From assembly GCF_014851395.1 (NCBI RefSeq), contig NW_024040707.1:11692187-11756186 (forward strand): DNA of 64,000 nucleotides. Direction: 5' to 3'. The position numbers and the translations under genes are program-made. This DNA comes from Micropterus salmoides. Lineage: Eukaryota; Chordata; Actinopteri; Centrarchiformes; Centrarchidae. This document shows positions 35,501 to 64,000 of this stretch, piece by piece (positions within the stretch are counted from its first letter, which is position 1; every line of letters begins with the position of its first letter). Under the pieces are notes generated by a model. It searched no databases. It saw only the letters and a list, made by a program, of their open reading frames with translations, and was not told where the DNA came from.

Positions 35501-38500
35501 AGTCGTACCGGCAATTACAAGAAAATCAACAATAGTGTTAATGATATCAACAATATAAATAATATATAACCTAATCGTTTTATTTAGCCTAAATATAGGC
35601 TATAACGTAGAAGAAAAAATTTAAGAACTATTAGCGATTACAAAGACATTTAGTGAAATAGGTTTAATCCGCAAGTATCTTCAGTTTAACAATTTAACAC
35701 TTATGATTCCTTGGCCGCCAATGGTACCAGTGTTTTAAGAATGGCTCAGTGCAGTAAGTGGCTGAGCATGTTGAGACATACACGGGTTCGAAACCCGTGA
35801 GTTCTCTATCTTTGTTATAATGGCAACGAAAGCTCTCAGGGATTTAGTCATTACAGTACTTTAATGAATTTTACACTGTCCCTTTTTATATTTATGTTTG
35901 TAATGAAGACTAGAGAACACCCATGATCCTCAGAGGCCTAGAAATGTATACATGAAGGTAATAATAAAAATTATGTCTTTACATTCTCCATTTTGTCCTT
36001 TAATCTTTGTACTGGTGACTAATATTAAATCAAGTTATTGTGAATAGATGGGTAATCTGTGAGAAAAACACCTGCTGTTTGTAGATGGTCTACACTAAGA
36101 TACTTAGTACTGAATCAATGCAACCCTACCCATGACCCGACAAATACTTTAAAAGTACTTTTATAACTATAACTAACATTCCCTGCTTAAAACACATAAA
36201 ATCCAATCGAACTATGCAACTGAACGACAGTTGGTGCGAACGTTCGTTGGAACTATGGTTTCGGGGAACACCTGTGTCGCTTAACGATGGTTCGTACCAT
36301 GTAAGTTACCAACTTAGTTACCTCCGTATTTCGAACTAGGGTTTCGGTAAACCGTTGCGTCGCAGCTGCACAGTTCCAACCAAGGAAGTTGCTACCGTAG
36401 TTAGCAACAATGCTTCTGGGAAACGCACCCCAGATCCTTTTATATTCTTTAATGTGTGTATATACATTAACTCTCCTGTGCTTTTGTAGTGCCCAAATGG
36501 CTGTCAGTGAGTTCTGGTTGTACCCTGGCGTTGCTCCAAAAGGTCTCTTCCTTTCACGGCTCCCTGTTTCCTCATCTCACAGTAAGTTTTGCTTGCAGGT
36601 TAAGTTATGTTGTTGACAGGAGTACACTTAATTACCAGATGTTTGTTGTGTTGCGTTAAAATGTGTATTACCTGTTTTTCGTTTGTTCCATAGTTGAGCA
36701 GCGAGGACATGATTGCTGAGTTTTCACAGGTGCTGAACTGGTAAGTGCTAACTTTGTAATCTGTAGTTTGTGTTTGCTCTCAAAGGGCAAATTACTGAAG
36801 ATATTATGATGTTATTATGAAGAAACTGATGGTGAAAAGACATGTTGGTGAAGGGCTGACAGTTTTTAATATTATTTAATTATAGATCTGCAACATTAGT
36901 TGATTAATCTTTTTGTCAATGAACAGAAAATAACAGCAGTTTTGACTGTCAATTAATTGTTTGAGTCATTTCTGAAGGAAAAATGCCAAACATCTGACAG
37001 TTCCAGAGGCTCTGCTGCTTTTGCTACATAAAGTAATTTGAATATCTCCAGGATATTGTGATGTACATTTTTCCTTGTTTTCTTATGTTTTATACACTGA
37101 ATGATTAATCAATTAATCAGGAAATATTAGTCATATTAATTGATAATGAAAACGATCATTAGTTGAAGCTTTACATAAATTATACAAAATTGTTGAATCT
37201 TTGTATACATTTCCAGTGTTTTTAAACAATGGCTTTAAACAGTATTTTAAACAAAAACTAAGTGACAAAATCAAAATTCTGTATTTAAATTGTGCATTTA
37301 AATAGTCAGTAAATTCCTCTGCTTTAATCCCTCTTTCTTTGCCAGGTCTGACTGTGTGGTGCGAGCTTTTGCCTGGCATCCTCATACAGATAAATTTGCT
37401 GTAGCCCTACTGGATGACTCTATTAAGATCTACAACCCCAAAAGGTACAGTCTCTGAAGAAGGCACACTCAGGAAATTATTTCTATGCTGTATCTCCCAC
37501 ATTAAAAAGATGATTAGTCATCCGATGGATGTGCTGTTCACACTACACAACTTGCCCTTGTTACGGGAGTCTTGAAGTCATTGTGGCGTTGACACTACGT
37601 GACTGATTGGTGACAGGGGGTCACACACTACACGAGCTGACAACGACTCTTATCACCCGACGGCTGGTCTCCAAACCACGTTTTGTCAAGAAAACACGTG
37701 AAATGTGAAACGGGAAATGACACGAACCTACACATGAAACAGCGGTTTGTTATTATAAAGATACCAATTAAAAAGACAAACAATGTGGGTGAAATAATGG
37801 ATTAGCACACGCAGGTAGCAGGGATTGTCTGTGCTACAGAGAGAGCTGGAGGTGAGTAAAAAGTGTTTTGCGGTGAAAAGGTAGCTGCCTGCTCTGCCAG
37901 CTGACTGCTCTCCTCCAGATATTTGGCATGCTTGATATCTGGCTGGCGTCAGCGATGTGTCGGGGAGCCGTTTTGATGCATGGTTGAGTAGTTCACACAT
38001 AACGACTGGCGACTGCAGATTTACCCCTGATCACAGCCTGACGGTCCCCAAGCTCGCTGATCGGCAAATCGGGCTAAAAATCATGTAGGAATGTTTACCT
38101 ATCTGTTCACTTTTCAGGATAACAGAATGACTGTGCTGGTCTTTATAAGTACTTTGATGCAACAGGGAACCTCTGATCACAATCACAACAACGCTGTATG
38201 TCTCCAGGACAGGCTCCATGCTCTTGACTTCATGTCAGCCTCTTAGAGCGCCAGTGTTCTTTGACCTCAGTCATTCTGTGACAGGGCTGTTGTCACCGCT
38301 AAGTTTCCTTTTGTACTTTTTTATCTCTCAGTGCCACAACTCCCACATTGAAGCACCGTCTACAGAGGAGTGTTGCAGCAGTGCAGTGGAAGCCGCTGTG
38401 TGCGTCTGCCCTTGCTGTCGCATGTCAAAACTGTTTACTTGTCTGGCACGTGGACCCCTGCTCACTGTCAACCAGGTGTGTAAACTCTTAATGTATTTGC

Positions 38501-41500
38501 AGGTGTTAAAAGTCTTAATAAACGGCCTTAGAAAGTCTTAAAAAGTTTTGAATTTTATTTACAAAGGTCTTGAATCGTAGACTGTATAAAAGAAGTAAAT
38601 GTAGCCATCGTGACACTCATTGATTTGTGGACTACAGTTTTGAAGCCTTGAGTTTGGCATCCGTAATTCTCGTTAACTGTGATGTTAACCGGGATGTTAA
38701 ATTTGGCTAGCGAAAAACGGGCTTAAACAAAAAGTACTTACTGTAAAAATGAGCAGCTGACTCCTAATAAGGTTTATCAACATCACTGGTTATATTTGCA
38801 CAGTGCAGAGGACACGAATCGCCTCTATCCTGATTGTCAGTCACAACCATGGCCATGCCCTAAAGCATACCCTGCTTTATTGTCTTTTGTCCTCTAAATG
38901 GGACCATAATTTACTAAATAAACATCATGCAGTATTGATGAAAACTTGAAACTAGTGATTGAGACCATAAACTTATTAGGACAGTTTTTTACTGATGTAA
39001 TAAATCAGGTGAGAAGTAGGGTCATTTTGCTATTAGGTCCAATGCAGTTGGACTTCTTTTTGCAGCAAGAGGAGTTGCCCCCTGCTGGCTGGCAGAAAGA
39101 GTGCAGGTGTACAGCACTTCTGCTTTGGCTTCACTTTTCAGACCTGGAAGTCCTCGCTTGTCTGGAAGAATAATTTAATAAGTATTTAAGTATTTCTAGG
39201 CCGTATTGTCTCTACTGGTTTTATAGGATTATGTGGTAGTCTTAAAGAGGTGGTATTATGCTCATTTTCAGGTTCAATATTCAGGGGTAGTACCTGAACA
39301 GGTTTACATGGTTTGATTTTCAAAAAACACCATATTTTTTGTCATACTGCACATTTCCGCAGCTCCTCTTTTCACCCTGTGTTGAAGGCTTCGTTTTAGC
39401 TATGAAGTGATACATCTTGTCTCTAAGTGATCTTTGTTGGGAGTTGCACATGCGCAGTTCCTAGTTTAGGACTACTAGCCAATCAGAAGCAGAGAGAAAG
39501 ACAGGTCAGCGAAAGGCCGGTAAACAGCGCAGATTCAGCTGTAGGCTACATTTTGCGGACCGGGTTGGCAATTTGGACTGGAGCAAGAGTTTCAGAGTGG
39601 TGAGTTATTAATCTGTAATAAAAGCATCTTTCATCCATAAAGTTTTAACTGAGCTCTGTCTCTACATCACAGTAACAACTTTCTGACCATTGACTGCTTG
39701 GAGGGTAGCTAGTGTTTGGAAGGAAGAGGAGAAGTGCGGCAGCTCAGTGTTTTTCCACCAGTGTTCTTGAGGGCGAGTCAGACTAGTCGCTCAGCAAGTA
39801 TTATGACACGTATTTTCTTTGTGATGTCACAAGAAAGGGAAGTAAAGGCTGGACTACAAACGAGCTGTTTTCAGTCAGAGCAGTTGTCTGTGGGAGATGG
39901 GAACTCCCTTTGGGGTGGACTTTGGGCTTTTTCACTTTTGTGCATTACATGCACAAAAAAGATATATAACTCAATAAAGGAGAGGAAAAAAGCCAAAAAC
40001 CATAATACCACCTCTTTAAATTTAATTTTGTGAACACTGCTGAAAGCCTGAAACTCTTTTCTTGTGCTGTGCTCTTCTTCCTCTCGACCCATCCAGGCCT
40101 TCATCTGGTTGTGCTCAAGTTTTGTCTCATCCCGGTCACTCTCCCGTCACTTCCATCGCCTGGTCTCCAAATGGATCCCTCCTTGTGTCGGCTTCGCCCA
40201 TGGATACTGCAATGATGGTACGAGGCAACCGCTTCAACTTTAAGTCCAATTGATCTCATAAGACTGACATTCTTACTGTATTGCTGTGGTCTCGGGCTGT
40301 TGTACTCTTCGTATCAATGTGTCTTTCAGGTTTGGGATGTTGCTTCAGAAAGCTGTGTGCCGCTTCAGCGTGTTGGAGGAGGCGGGGTCACCTTCCTGTC
40401 CTGGTCCCCTGATGGCAGCCATGTCCTGGCTTCTACACCATCGGCCCTTTTCAGGTTAGAAACAGCACTTCAGAGATCGAAAGAATATTGAAATATTTTC
40501 TAATCTACCTTTCTTCCTACCTTTTAGAGCTACAATAGGACATTTCAAGGGAAAGATATGCAAAGCTGCCACTGAAGATGTGTGAAATTTCATGATTAGT
40601 GTGTATTATAATTGAGGCCCACTCATCTTTCATGAATATTTATGAACATGTTAGGGATTAGTGGCATAGCCTGGAGTTTAGCAGGTGATAATAAGTGGAC
40701 AGGAAGTGAAGTTTTTACACATGGGTAAGTTTCTGCTCAACAGGGTTTGGGAGACCAGGATGTGGACCTGTGAGCGTTGGCCATGTGTGAAAGGGCGCTG
40801 CCAGGTGAAAAGTTGTCACCACATTTCAAAGTTATTGTTCAATTAAATAAAAAAATATATATTAATCTGGGTTTGTGTGTTTTGGTTAGTCTGGCTGTTG
40901 GAGTCCAGATGGAAGTCGCCTTCTCTTCGCTGTACAGGGAGAGACCGTCATCTACGCTCTGACCTTCACTGATACACCAGGTTCTCAGACTTTATACAAA
41001 ATAAGCGGTTGCTTTGTAGAATATGCACCCTTGCTGATCATTTATTTGCAGCTTGAATTGTTGGATGAAAAACTGATTAAAGTACTTCAGAGTTTTGATA
41101 ACTTGTGTAACTTGATGTCTTGAAGAGTTTATCTTTATGACTTTGTTATTCAGGAGGCGTATCTACATGCACATCAAAAGGGCCACAGGCGGCAGCAGTG
41201 GTGGCCGACCTATCAGAGACAACCTTTAACACACCTGATGGAGACGTCATGTAAGAGCTGTAAACTAAATTGCTGATTGGGCTGTCCTTTAATGTAACTA
41301 CATCAAAAACTGATGAGCAGGTCTCCAGTCATGTTTCCCAAAAGGCCCAAAGAAGAAGCAAGAACATTGGAAGTAAAAAACTTAAATATGTAATACAGGC
41401 AGTGTTCTGTGCTGCTTTATATCCTATCGGCATGTAACATTACAGCCACTTACAGTAAGCGTAGTGCTTGGTGTCACTCACTCCTGTCTTAATTTGTCTG

Positions 41501-42557
41501 CAAGTGTTGGTGGAGAGATCCAGTCTTTAGCGTGGGACCCAACAGGAGAGAGGCTTGCCGTGATTCTCAAAGGTCTTTCTCACTTTTCTTCTGTTCACCC
41601 CGGTGAACCCCGTAACTATTATATCGGTGCTATTTTTAGTATAAGTTTTAATAACTCATCTCCGTCTTATCTGTTTCCCTCAGGTGATCCTCAGGCAGCA
41701 AACCGGCCTGCAATCATAGCCGTCTTTAAGACGAGAACCAACCCCATTTTTGAGCTTTTGCCATGGTTTGTACTTTTATGTACGTTAGCCGTTTATAGTT
41801 GTGCAGTTTTAGTAGAACTCACTAGTATTGCATTTCCAAGGTAGCTCTACTGCATGTATTGAATATTTATTGTGTTTCTCTGTTTAGTGGTTTTGTTCAA
41901 GGGGAGGCCGGTGCAGAGCCAAGACTGATGCAGTTCCACCCAAATTTCCAGCTTGGAGCTCTGCTCACTGTGGTCAGTCTTTACCCTATACATTTCCCGT
42001 TGTTTCTTTCACATTATGTCATACATTTACAGTTATTTAAAAGTCTGAAATTTATTGTTACTTGCCATAGACAGTAATGTCACTAATAAAATGTTTTTGT
42101 GTTCAACCGCGGGCTGTCAGGTGACGTTATACACTTATAAATCAAACGTGGGGTTATTAACAGTGGGGGGTTTAATTCCTTCTTGTGGAGTTGTGATCCA
42201 ACTACATCAGACCTGTATCAAATAGTAGCTAGGAAGCTCATCGTCTATCACCCCTTCTTGTTTTTCATCATTCTTTCATACTTTGACCGGTACCATAATA
42301 AAACAGAAATAAATAGTAAACCCTGTTGGAGGAATGACCACATCAGCTGCTCGGTCTGTACTCCACCACCTCCAAAGTAATAACTCTCTCTCTGTTCTCA
42401 GTGTTGGTCCAGTGGAAGAATTACCCATGTGCCTTTCTACTTCCTGAGTGCTGGCGTCCCCCATTTTGGCCTCAGTGGCAGTCCGTCACTGCCACGCCCT
42501 CAAGCAAGGCCTGCGGACTTTGCCGATCAGTCGCTCTTTACAGAGTTCATATCTTGA
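32503..42557 (+). CDS. aaas: ALADIN WD-repeat nucleoporin, 16 coding exons
   Basis: Coding exons: 32503-32613, 32828-32955, 35137-35192, 36490-36581, 36694-36740, 37346-37444, 38332-38475, 40097-40217, 40330-40454, 40744-40804, 40890-40980, 41154-41250, 41505-41572, 41684-41765, 41888-41972 and 42402-42557. Phases agree over 1563 nt, giving 520 residues (human about 546). The ATG gives MCSLALFPPPLPSGQTTL, as in human. WD-type strands are clear: AFAWHPHTDKFAVALLDDS, AVQWKPL, TSIAWSPNGSLLVSAS, FLSWSPDGSHVLAST, GCWSPDGSRLLF and LAWDPTGERLAV, fitting one beta-propeller from about residue 145. ALADIN sits at the cytoplasmic face of the nuclear pore, anchored by NDC1; loss in humans causes triple-A syndrome. 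The C-terminus (LFTEFIS) is shorter than in human. Several donors are weak (GTCTGA, GTTCTC, GTCTTT, GTTTGT). Confidence 0.95.
33297..34726. repeat. nested non-autonomous elements in aaas intron 2
   Basis: Outer ends AGAGCCTGACCTATATGAGA and ATCATTTGGGCTCTA are rough inverted repeats, with ATATCAGCCGA and ATATCGGCCAAT inside. An inner element from about 33432 (GGCTGAAATGATTCATCGAT) to 34613 (TTAGCTGCAGCCCTA) appears inserted in it. The 63-codon frame at 34140 inside shows no conserved domain. Confidence 0.55.
35239..36424. repeat. MITE-like element with internal palindromes in aaas intron 3
   Basis: The right end GAAACGCACCCC and left end GGGGTGAATTTCC are degenerate inverted repeats. Both arms are rich in GGTACGA, GTTCGAACTA and GTTGGTA-like inverted motifs. 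The right end lies about 65 bp from the acceptor of aaas exon 4. A GGTTCGAAACC block at about 35794 resembles a pol III B box but no tRNA is present. Confidence 0.5.
36885..37169. repeat. palindrome-ended dispersed repeat in aaas intron 5
   Basis: Begins CTGCAACATTAGTTGATTAA and ends GATCATTAGTTGAAGC, near inverted copies. Same family as 16815-17105. Confidence 0.6.
37510..38215. repeat. dispersed repeat in aaas intron 6
   Basis: Phrases such as GTTCACACTACACAACTTG, GACTGGCGACTGCAGATTT and GATCGGCAAATCGGGC resemble a fish DNA-transposon-derived repeat. The boundaries are approximate and no coding frame is supported. Confidence 0.4.
38565..39175. repeat. dispersed fish repeat in aaas intron 7
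   Basis: Contains GTGACACTCATTGATTTGTG, TTTTGAAGCCTTGAG, AAATCAGGTGAGAAGTAGG and CCCCCTGCTGGCTGG, phrases typical of a widespread fish repeat. The plus-strand frame at 38946-39173 lies inside it and is not a gene. Confidence 0.5.
39246..40015. mobile_element. 770-bp non-autonomous transposon flanked by TTAA
   Basis: Exact 15-bp terminal inverted repeats AGAGGTGGTATTATG (39246-39260) and CATAATACCACCTCT (40001-40015) are flanked by TTAA on both sides (39242-39245 and 40016-40019). TTAA duplications are typical of piggyBac and Kolobok superfamilies. The ends suggest Kolobok rather than piggyBac, but this is inference. No transposase is encoded. It lies in aaas intron 7, 81 bp before exon 8. 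Confidence 0.85.
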
Positions 42558-42620
42558 CACCCACAAGTCACTGTAGTTATTATGGAGTGTCAATAAATGT
42601 GCATAAAGTTCTTGCTATAC
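42558..42620 (+). terminator. aaas: aaas 3'UTR and poly(A) signal
   Basis: AATAAA at 42592-42597 lies only 35 bp after the stop codon, so the 3'UTR would be very short. Downstream sequence is T-rich. No other nearby signal competes. Confidence 0.7.
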
Positions 42621-42815
42621 TTACGCTTGATTGTTCTGTGGTATGTCTGAAACATTTCCCCTTTAAGTTAAGAATTCTCCACTGATTTAAGCATCAGACT
42701 TCTATAACATTGCCCAGCTCTCAATGAAAATCCATACCATATATTGATTTTGTTCTTACAACCCTGTTTGCTAAAAGCTGGCGCTGTGTGAAATGTAAAT
42801 AGAAACTAAATGTGA

Positions 42816-43450
42816 TGACACGTATTTTCTTTGACACCATATTTAATTGAAAATGGCACAAAGACAAGCCCATTTTGAATTTCATACCAGCAACACATTT
42901 TTAAAAAGTTGGGACAGTGGCAACAAACAAAAGACTGTTGTCAGATGCTAAAAAAAAAAAACCTGGTGGAACATCTCACAATTAATTAGGTCAACTGGCA
43001 ACAACAAGGGTATAAAAAGAGCATCCTGGTCTTTCTGAAATAAAGATGGGGTATTTCATTGTCTACAGTGTAGACAAAAAGGTTCTTTGCAATAATCTTT
43101 TAATGTACTGTAGAGTCTACAATACATCACATCATTAAAGTTTCAGAGAATCAGAAGAATTCTCTGTGCGCAAGGGTCAAGACAGAAAACCAATATAGGA
43201 GGGCCATGATCTTTGGACGCTCAGACGGCACTGAATCAAAAACAGACACGATTCTGTAGTGGACATCACTGCATGGGCTGAGGAACACTTCCAAAAACGG
43301 CTATCTGTGAACACAGTTCAACATTGCACCCACAGAAGCAAGTTGAAACACTGCCATACAAAAAGGAAGGAAAATGGAGGAGCTACTCACAGCTGGAAAC
43401 AAGATAAATTGTAGGTGATGAAACCGCTCCAAACATTGTGAAAAACACTA
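42816..43450. repeat. degenerate DNA-transposon-derived repeat between aaas and col2a1
   Basis: Contains AAAATGGCACAAAGACAAGC, AGCAACACATTTTTAAAAAG and TTGGGACAGTGGCAACA phrases that I associate with an abundant fish DNA-transposon family. No intact transposase frame is present. Confidence 0.45.
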
Positions 43451-43562
43451 AGTTTTCAAATACATTTTCATGCATCTTAGTGATGGGCAGTGGCTTTCCA
43501 TAGTGTGATTAGCAACTGACATCCCACATACTGTGTCATCAGTTAATGCTAAAGTGCTTTCT

Positions 43563-43720
43563 TTGTCTCAGGTGGTAGAGTGGGTTGTCTACTGATCAAA
43601 GGGTTGGGGGTTGGATAGCCACCTCTTCCTTGGGCAAGTTCTTGAATTCCAGCCACTGCAATCCCCAGCCACTGTCAAAACAGTGCCTACATTGCCCACA
43701 ATGCAACTCAACTCACTAGT
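43563..43720 (+). repeat. SINE-like repeat
   Basis: CTCAGGTGGTAGAGTGGGTT, followed by GTTGGGGGTTGGATAGCCAC, resembles a tRNA-related SINE head with degraded A and B boxes. No cloverleaf supporting a functional tRNA was found. Confidence 0.4.
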
Positions 43721-44504
43721 TAGGCTGGTGTGAGCTAGTAGTGGCCAGCTGGAGCAGAAATGAGGAGCAGGCCACAGCCATCTGGTAAGACCACTTCTTT
43801 TGTTTTAAAACCCTTCAACCCCAACCAACACTGACTTGAGTGATGTCACATGAGGCCATTTATCTTCTTACAACACCCATAAAATGTTTTAACATGCAGA
43901 ACTTCAATAGACTTTGATGTGTAAAATCAATGGAGTTCCCCAACTTTTTCCCGATCTCTTTGATTTATTGTTATCACTAACAGAATAACTAGCATCTTTT
44001 TGGTCAGGCATGTTTTTATCTGCCTTTTGTAATTAAAAGTCCTGCTTAAATTTAATTGTACGTTTGGATCACTAATGGCACATTTTATTTTAAATAAGAA
44101 TATGTCACTGTGAAGGCTTAAGTCAAGCTTTTATTACTCAGGACAGACCGGAGAGGAAACTGGCCACAGTACAAACAAGTGGTGATGCAGCTGTTCAGAT
44201 GCACCATTACTCTACAAAATACTTGATTCCAGTCAACAAAATGTTCTTTATTTATACAGTCTATGGTTCAGACAAACATGAGCCAACTGCTCCCAGCCCC
44301 ACCCTGAAACCGCAGAATGAATACAGTACTTTTGTTCGTTTTGTTATGAGATTCTCTCATATCAAAATACACACTTGCATCACTGTCTTAAGCTTTCACA
44401 CACTCGCACACACAGACTATGTACTCACTGCCAAGAGTAACTGACCTCATGAAATGAAAGTATCACAGAAACAACATGGTTCTGTTGAAAGAAGAAATAC
44501 ACCC

Positions 44505-45893
44505 CCACGCCATTTCTGTTTTTATTCAAAACTCAATTAAAAATCAACATCATTCTTAATTCGGTTTTCCTTTTATTTTCCAATTTACATCAATTAGAAG
44601 TGTAACAAAATAAAAACAAAAAAAAAAGATCATAATAAAATTAATTCAAAAAATGTACACGCCCTCACACACACACAGATACAACCCACCCAGGTTGTTT
44701 TTGAGTAACCGTCCTTGGAGTCCCGCTTTCAGCTTTGGGGTCTGGACTCCAGAGGAGGCCTCCAAGTAGCCCCTGTCTCCCCTATCTTAACCCGACTGCA
44801 CCCCTCCTCCAGGGTGGAGTGTGAGTGTGTGGTGTGAGGCTAGTGGGATTTAGGGTTGGGGAGGGGGGATTACAGAACTCATAGCACCTTCTGAAGAGAG
44901 AGCAACCCAAAGCAAAGATGGCTATTCAGCCCCAGATCCACCTGAAAGCTAATTTTTGGTCAGCTCAGATTTAAACTCAACATGTTCACTTTGTTTTTCA
45001 GCGTGAGGTAGCTTTAAACAATCTGGATGACTACAATGAAAAAAAGCAAAACAAATTTCCCTCAAATTCTTTCAAAAACTAATTTTTGTTGGGTGAGAAC
45101 TGGGCCTTCTTCTGATGGGCAAGGGGATACGGGACATTGAAACATATATCCCAAATGTAACCTCACTTTCCAAAAAGTGTTGGTGTGCATATAGACACAT
45201 GTACACACATTATGTGGAAATATATAGAAAACCATCTGGTTGTTTATAGACACAGACTTTTACAACAATAGAACCAAGGATTTATAATACACAGTAAAGG
45301 TTTTGCTCCTGCTGATGATGGACAGGCATGGAGCACCTGGATTTGATTTTACTTACTGAGAATATGTATTTTTGTCTACACTGATTCAAAATGCTGTATT
45401 TGTGTGTCAGGAGGGAAACGGGGAGGGAGGTGGAGTAGGACTGGGACAGAGGTTGTGCGGCTGTTCTGTAGTGGAAAGGGGGCTTGTCTTACTTACAAAG
45501 TGAACCCATCCAGTCCTACCTCAACTCTGCCCATTCAGGTTAGACAATAAATAAGTGACATCAAGTCATGTTTCTGTTCTCCATAACTTGTTCGCTTGGT
45601 CCCTCTTCCTCCTGGCTCATTCCCGTCAACAGTGGGCCATGGGAAACATGACTGGATCTCAGGAAGCAGGTTGACAGAGAATGCTGGTGTGATGTACAGA
45701 TATTGCCGGTGCCCTTCAGTGCTAACATCCAGGGAGTACAACTTGGAGAGCACTTCGTTGTGAGAGAAAAAGTATCAATTTTCTTTTTTTTTAATAATTT
45801 CCAGTCTTCTCTATTGTGGAAGTGTGTGTAATGTTTCATGGTTGAGTTTATTTATTTCCTGTGTTTTTTGGGGGGCCATTGTGATATTCCACT
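44505..45893 (-). other. col2a1: col2a1 3'UTR with poly(A) signals
   Basis: Downstream of the TAA at 45896-45894 on the minus strand, AATAAA signals occur at 44577-44572 and 44526-44521 (read as TTTATT on the plus strand). This implies a 3'UTR of about 1.3-1.4 kb. The end is inferred. Confidence 0.55.
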
Positions 45894-63959
<18,066 letters not shown>

Positions 63960-64000
63960 CTACAAAAACAAAAGACATTTGTCTAACAATTCCCTGGATT

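Noticed and set aside
35700..35810. tRNA gene suggested by GGTTCGAAACC
   Set aside because: No acceptor stem or anticodon arm could be paired; it lies inside a repeat element.

Overview
This window looks like teleost (probably percomorph) nuclear DNA. It holds vertebrate intron/exon genes with GT-AG junctions, long AT-rich introns, and fish-type repeats: a degenerate Tc1-like element, hAT-type and TTAA-flanked non-autonomous elements, and CA microsatellites. No CRISPR array, operon or virus is visible.

Four protein-coding genes were assembled exon by exon. (1) pcbp2, plus strand, 11569-15290, encodes a 318-residue triple-KH poly(rC)-binding protein; a GC-box promoter and noncoding exon lie upstream. 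(2) map3k12 (DLK), minus strand, 29773-21004, encodes a 957-residue mixed-lineage kinase. (3) aaas (ALADIN), plus strand, 32503-42557, encodes a 520-residue WD-repeat nucleoporin. (4) col2a1, minus strand, 63959-45894, is the 3' 49 coding exons of a type II procollagen chain; its 5' end lies beyond the window.

Layout: 1-10.4 kb is gene-poor, with repeats, a 25-G run and a GC-rich segment near 2 kb. pcbp2 and map3k12 converge across a repeat-filled interval. map3k12 and aaas diverge from a shared interval of about 1.4 kb that contains a (CTG)13 tract. aaas and col2a1 converge at about 42.6-45.9 kb. The pcbp2-map3k12-aaas grouping resembles the human 12q13 neighbourhood. The proteins act in unrelated processes: RNA binding, stress/axon kinase signalling, the nuclear pore and cartilage matrix.

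The most interesting biology is in the col2a1 C-propeptide. The chain keeps an exact 1014-residue uninterrupted helix, but the third conserved cysteine is serine and the chain-recognition segment is three residues short compared with remembered fibrillar chains. Both features bear on chain selection and trimer assembly, so this may be a diverged col2a1 duplicate. Other points of note are nested transposons with identifiable target-site duplications, a perfect 21-bp hairpin, tandem in-frame splice donors in pcbp2, and a cluster of TTACTAGTAA-like palindromes.
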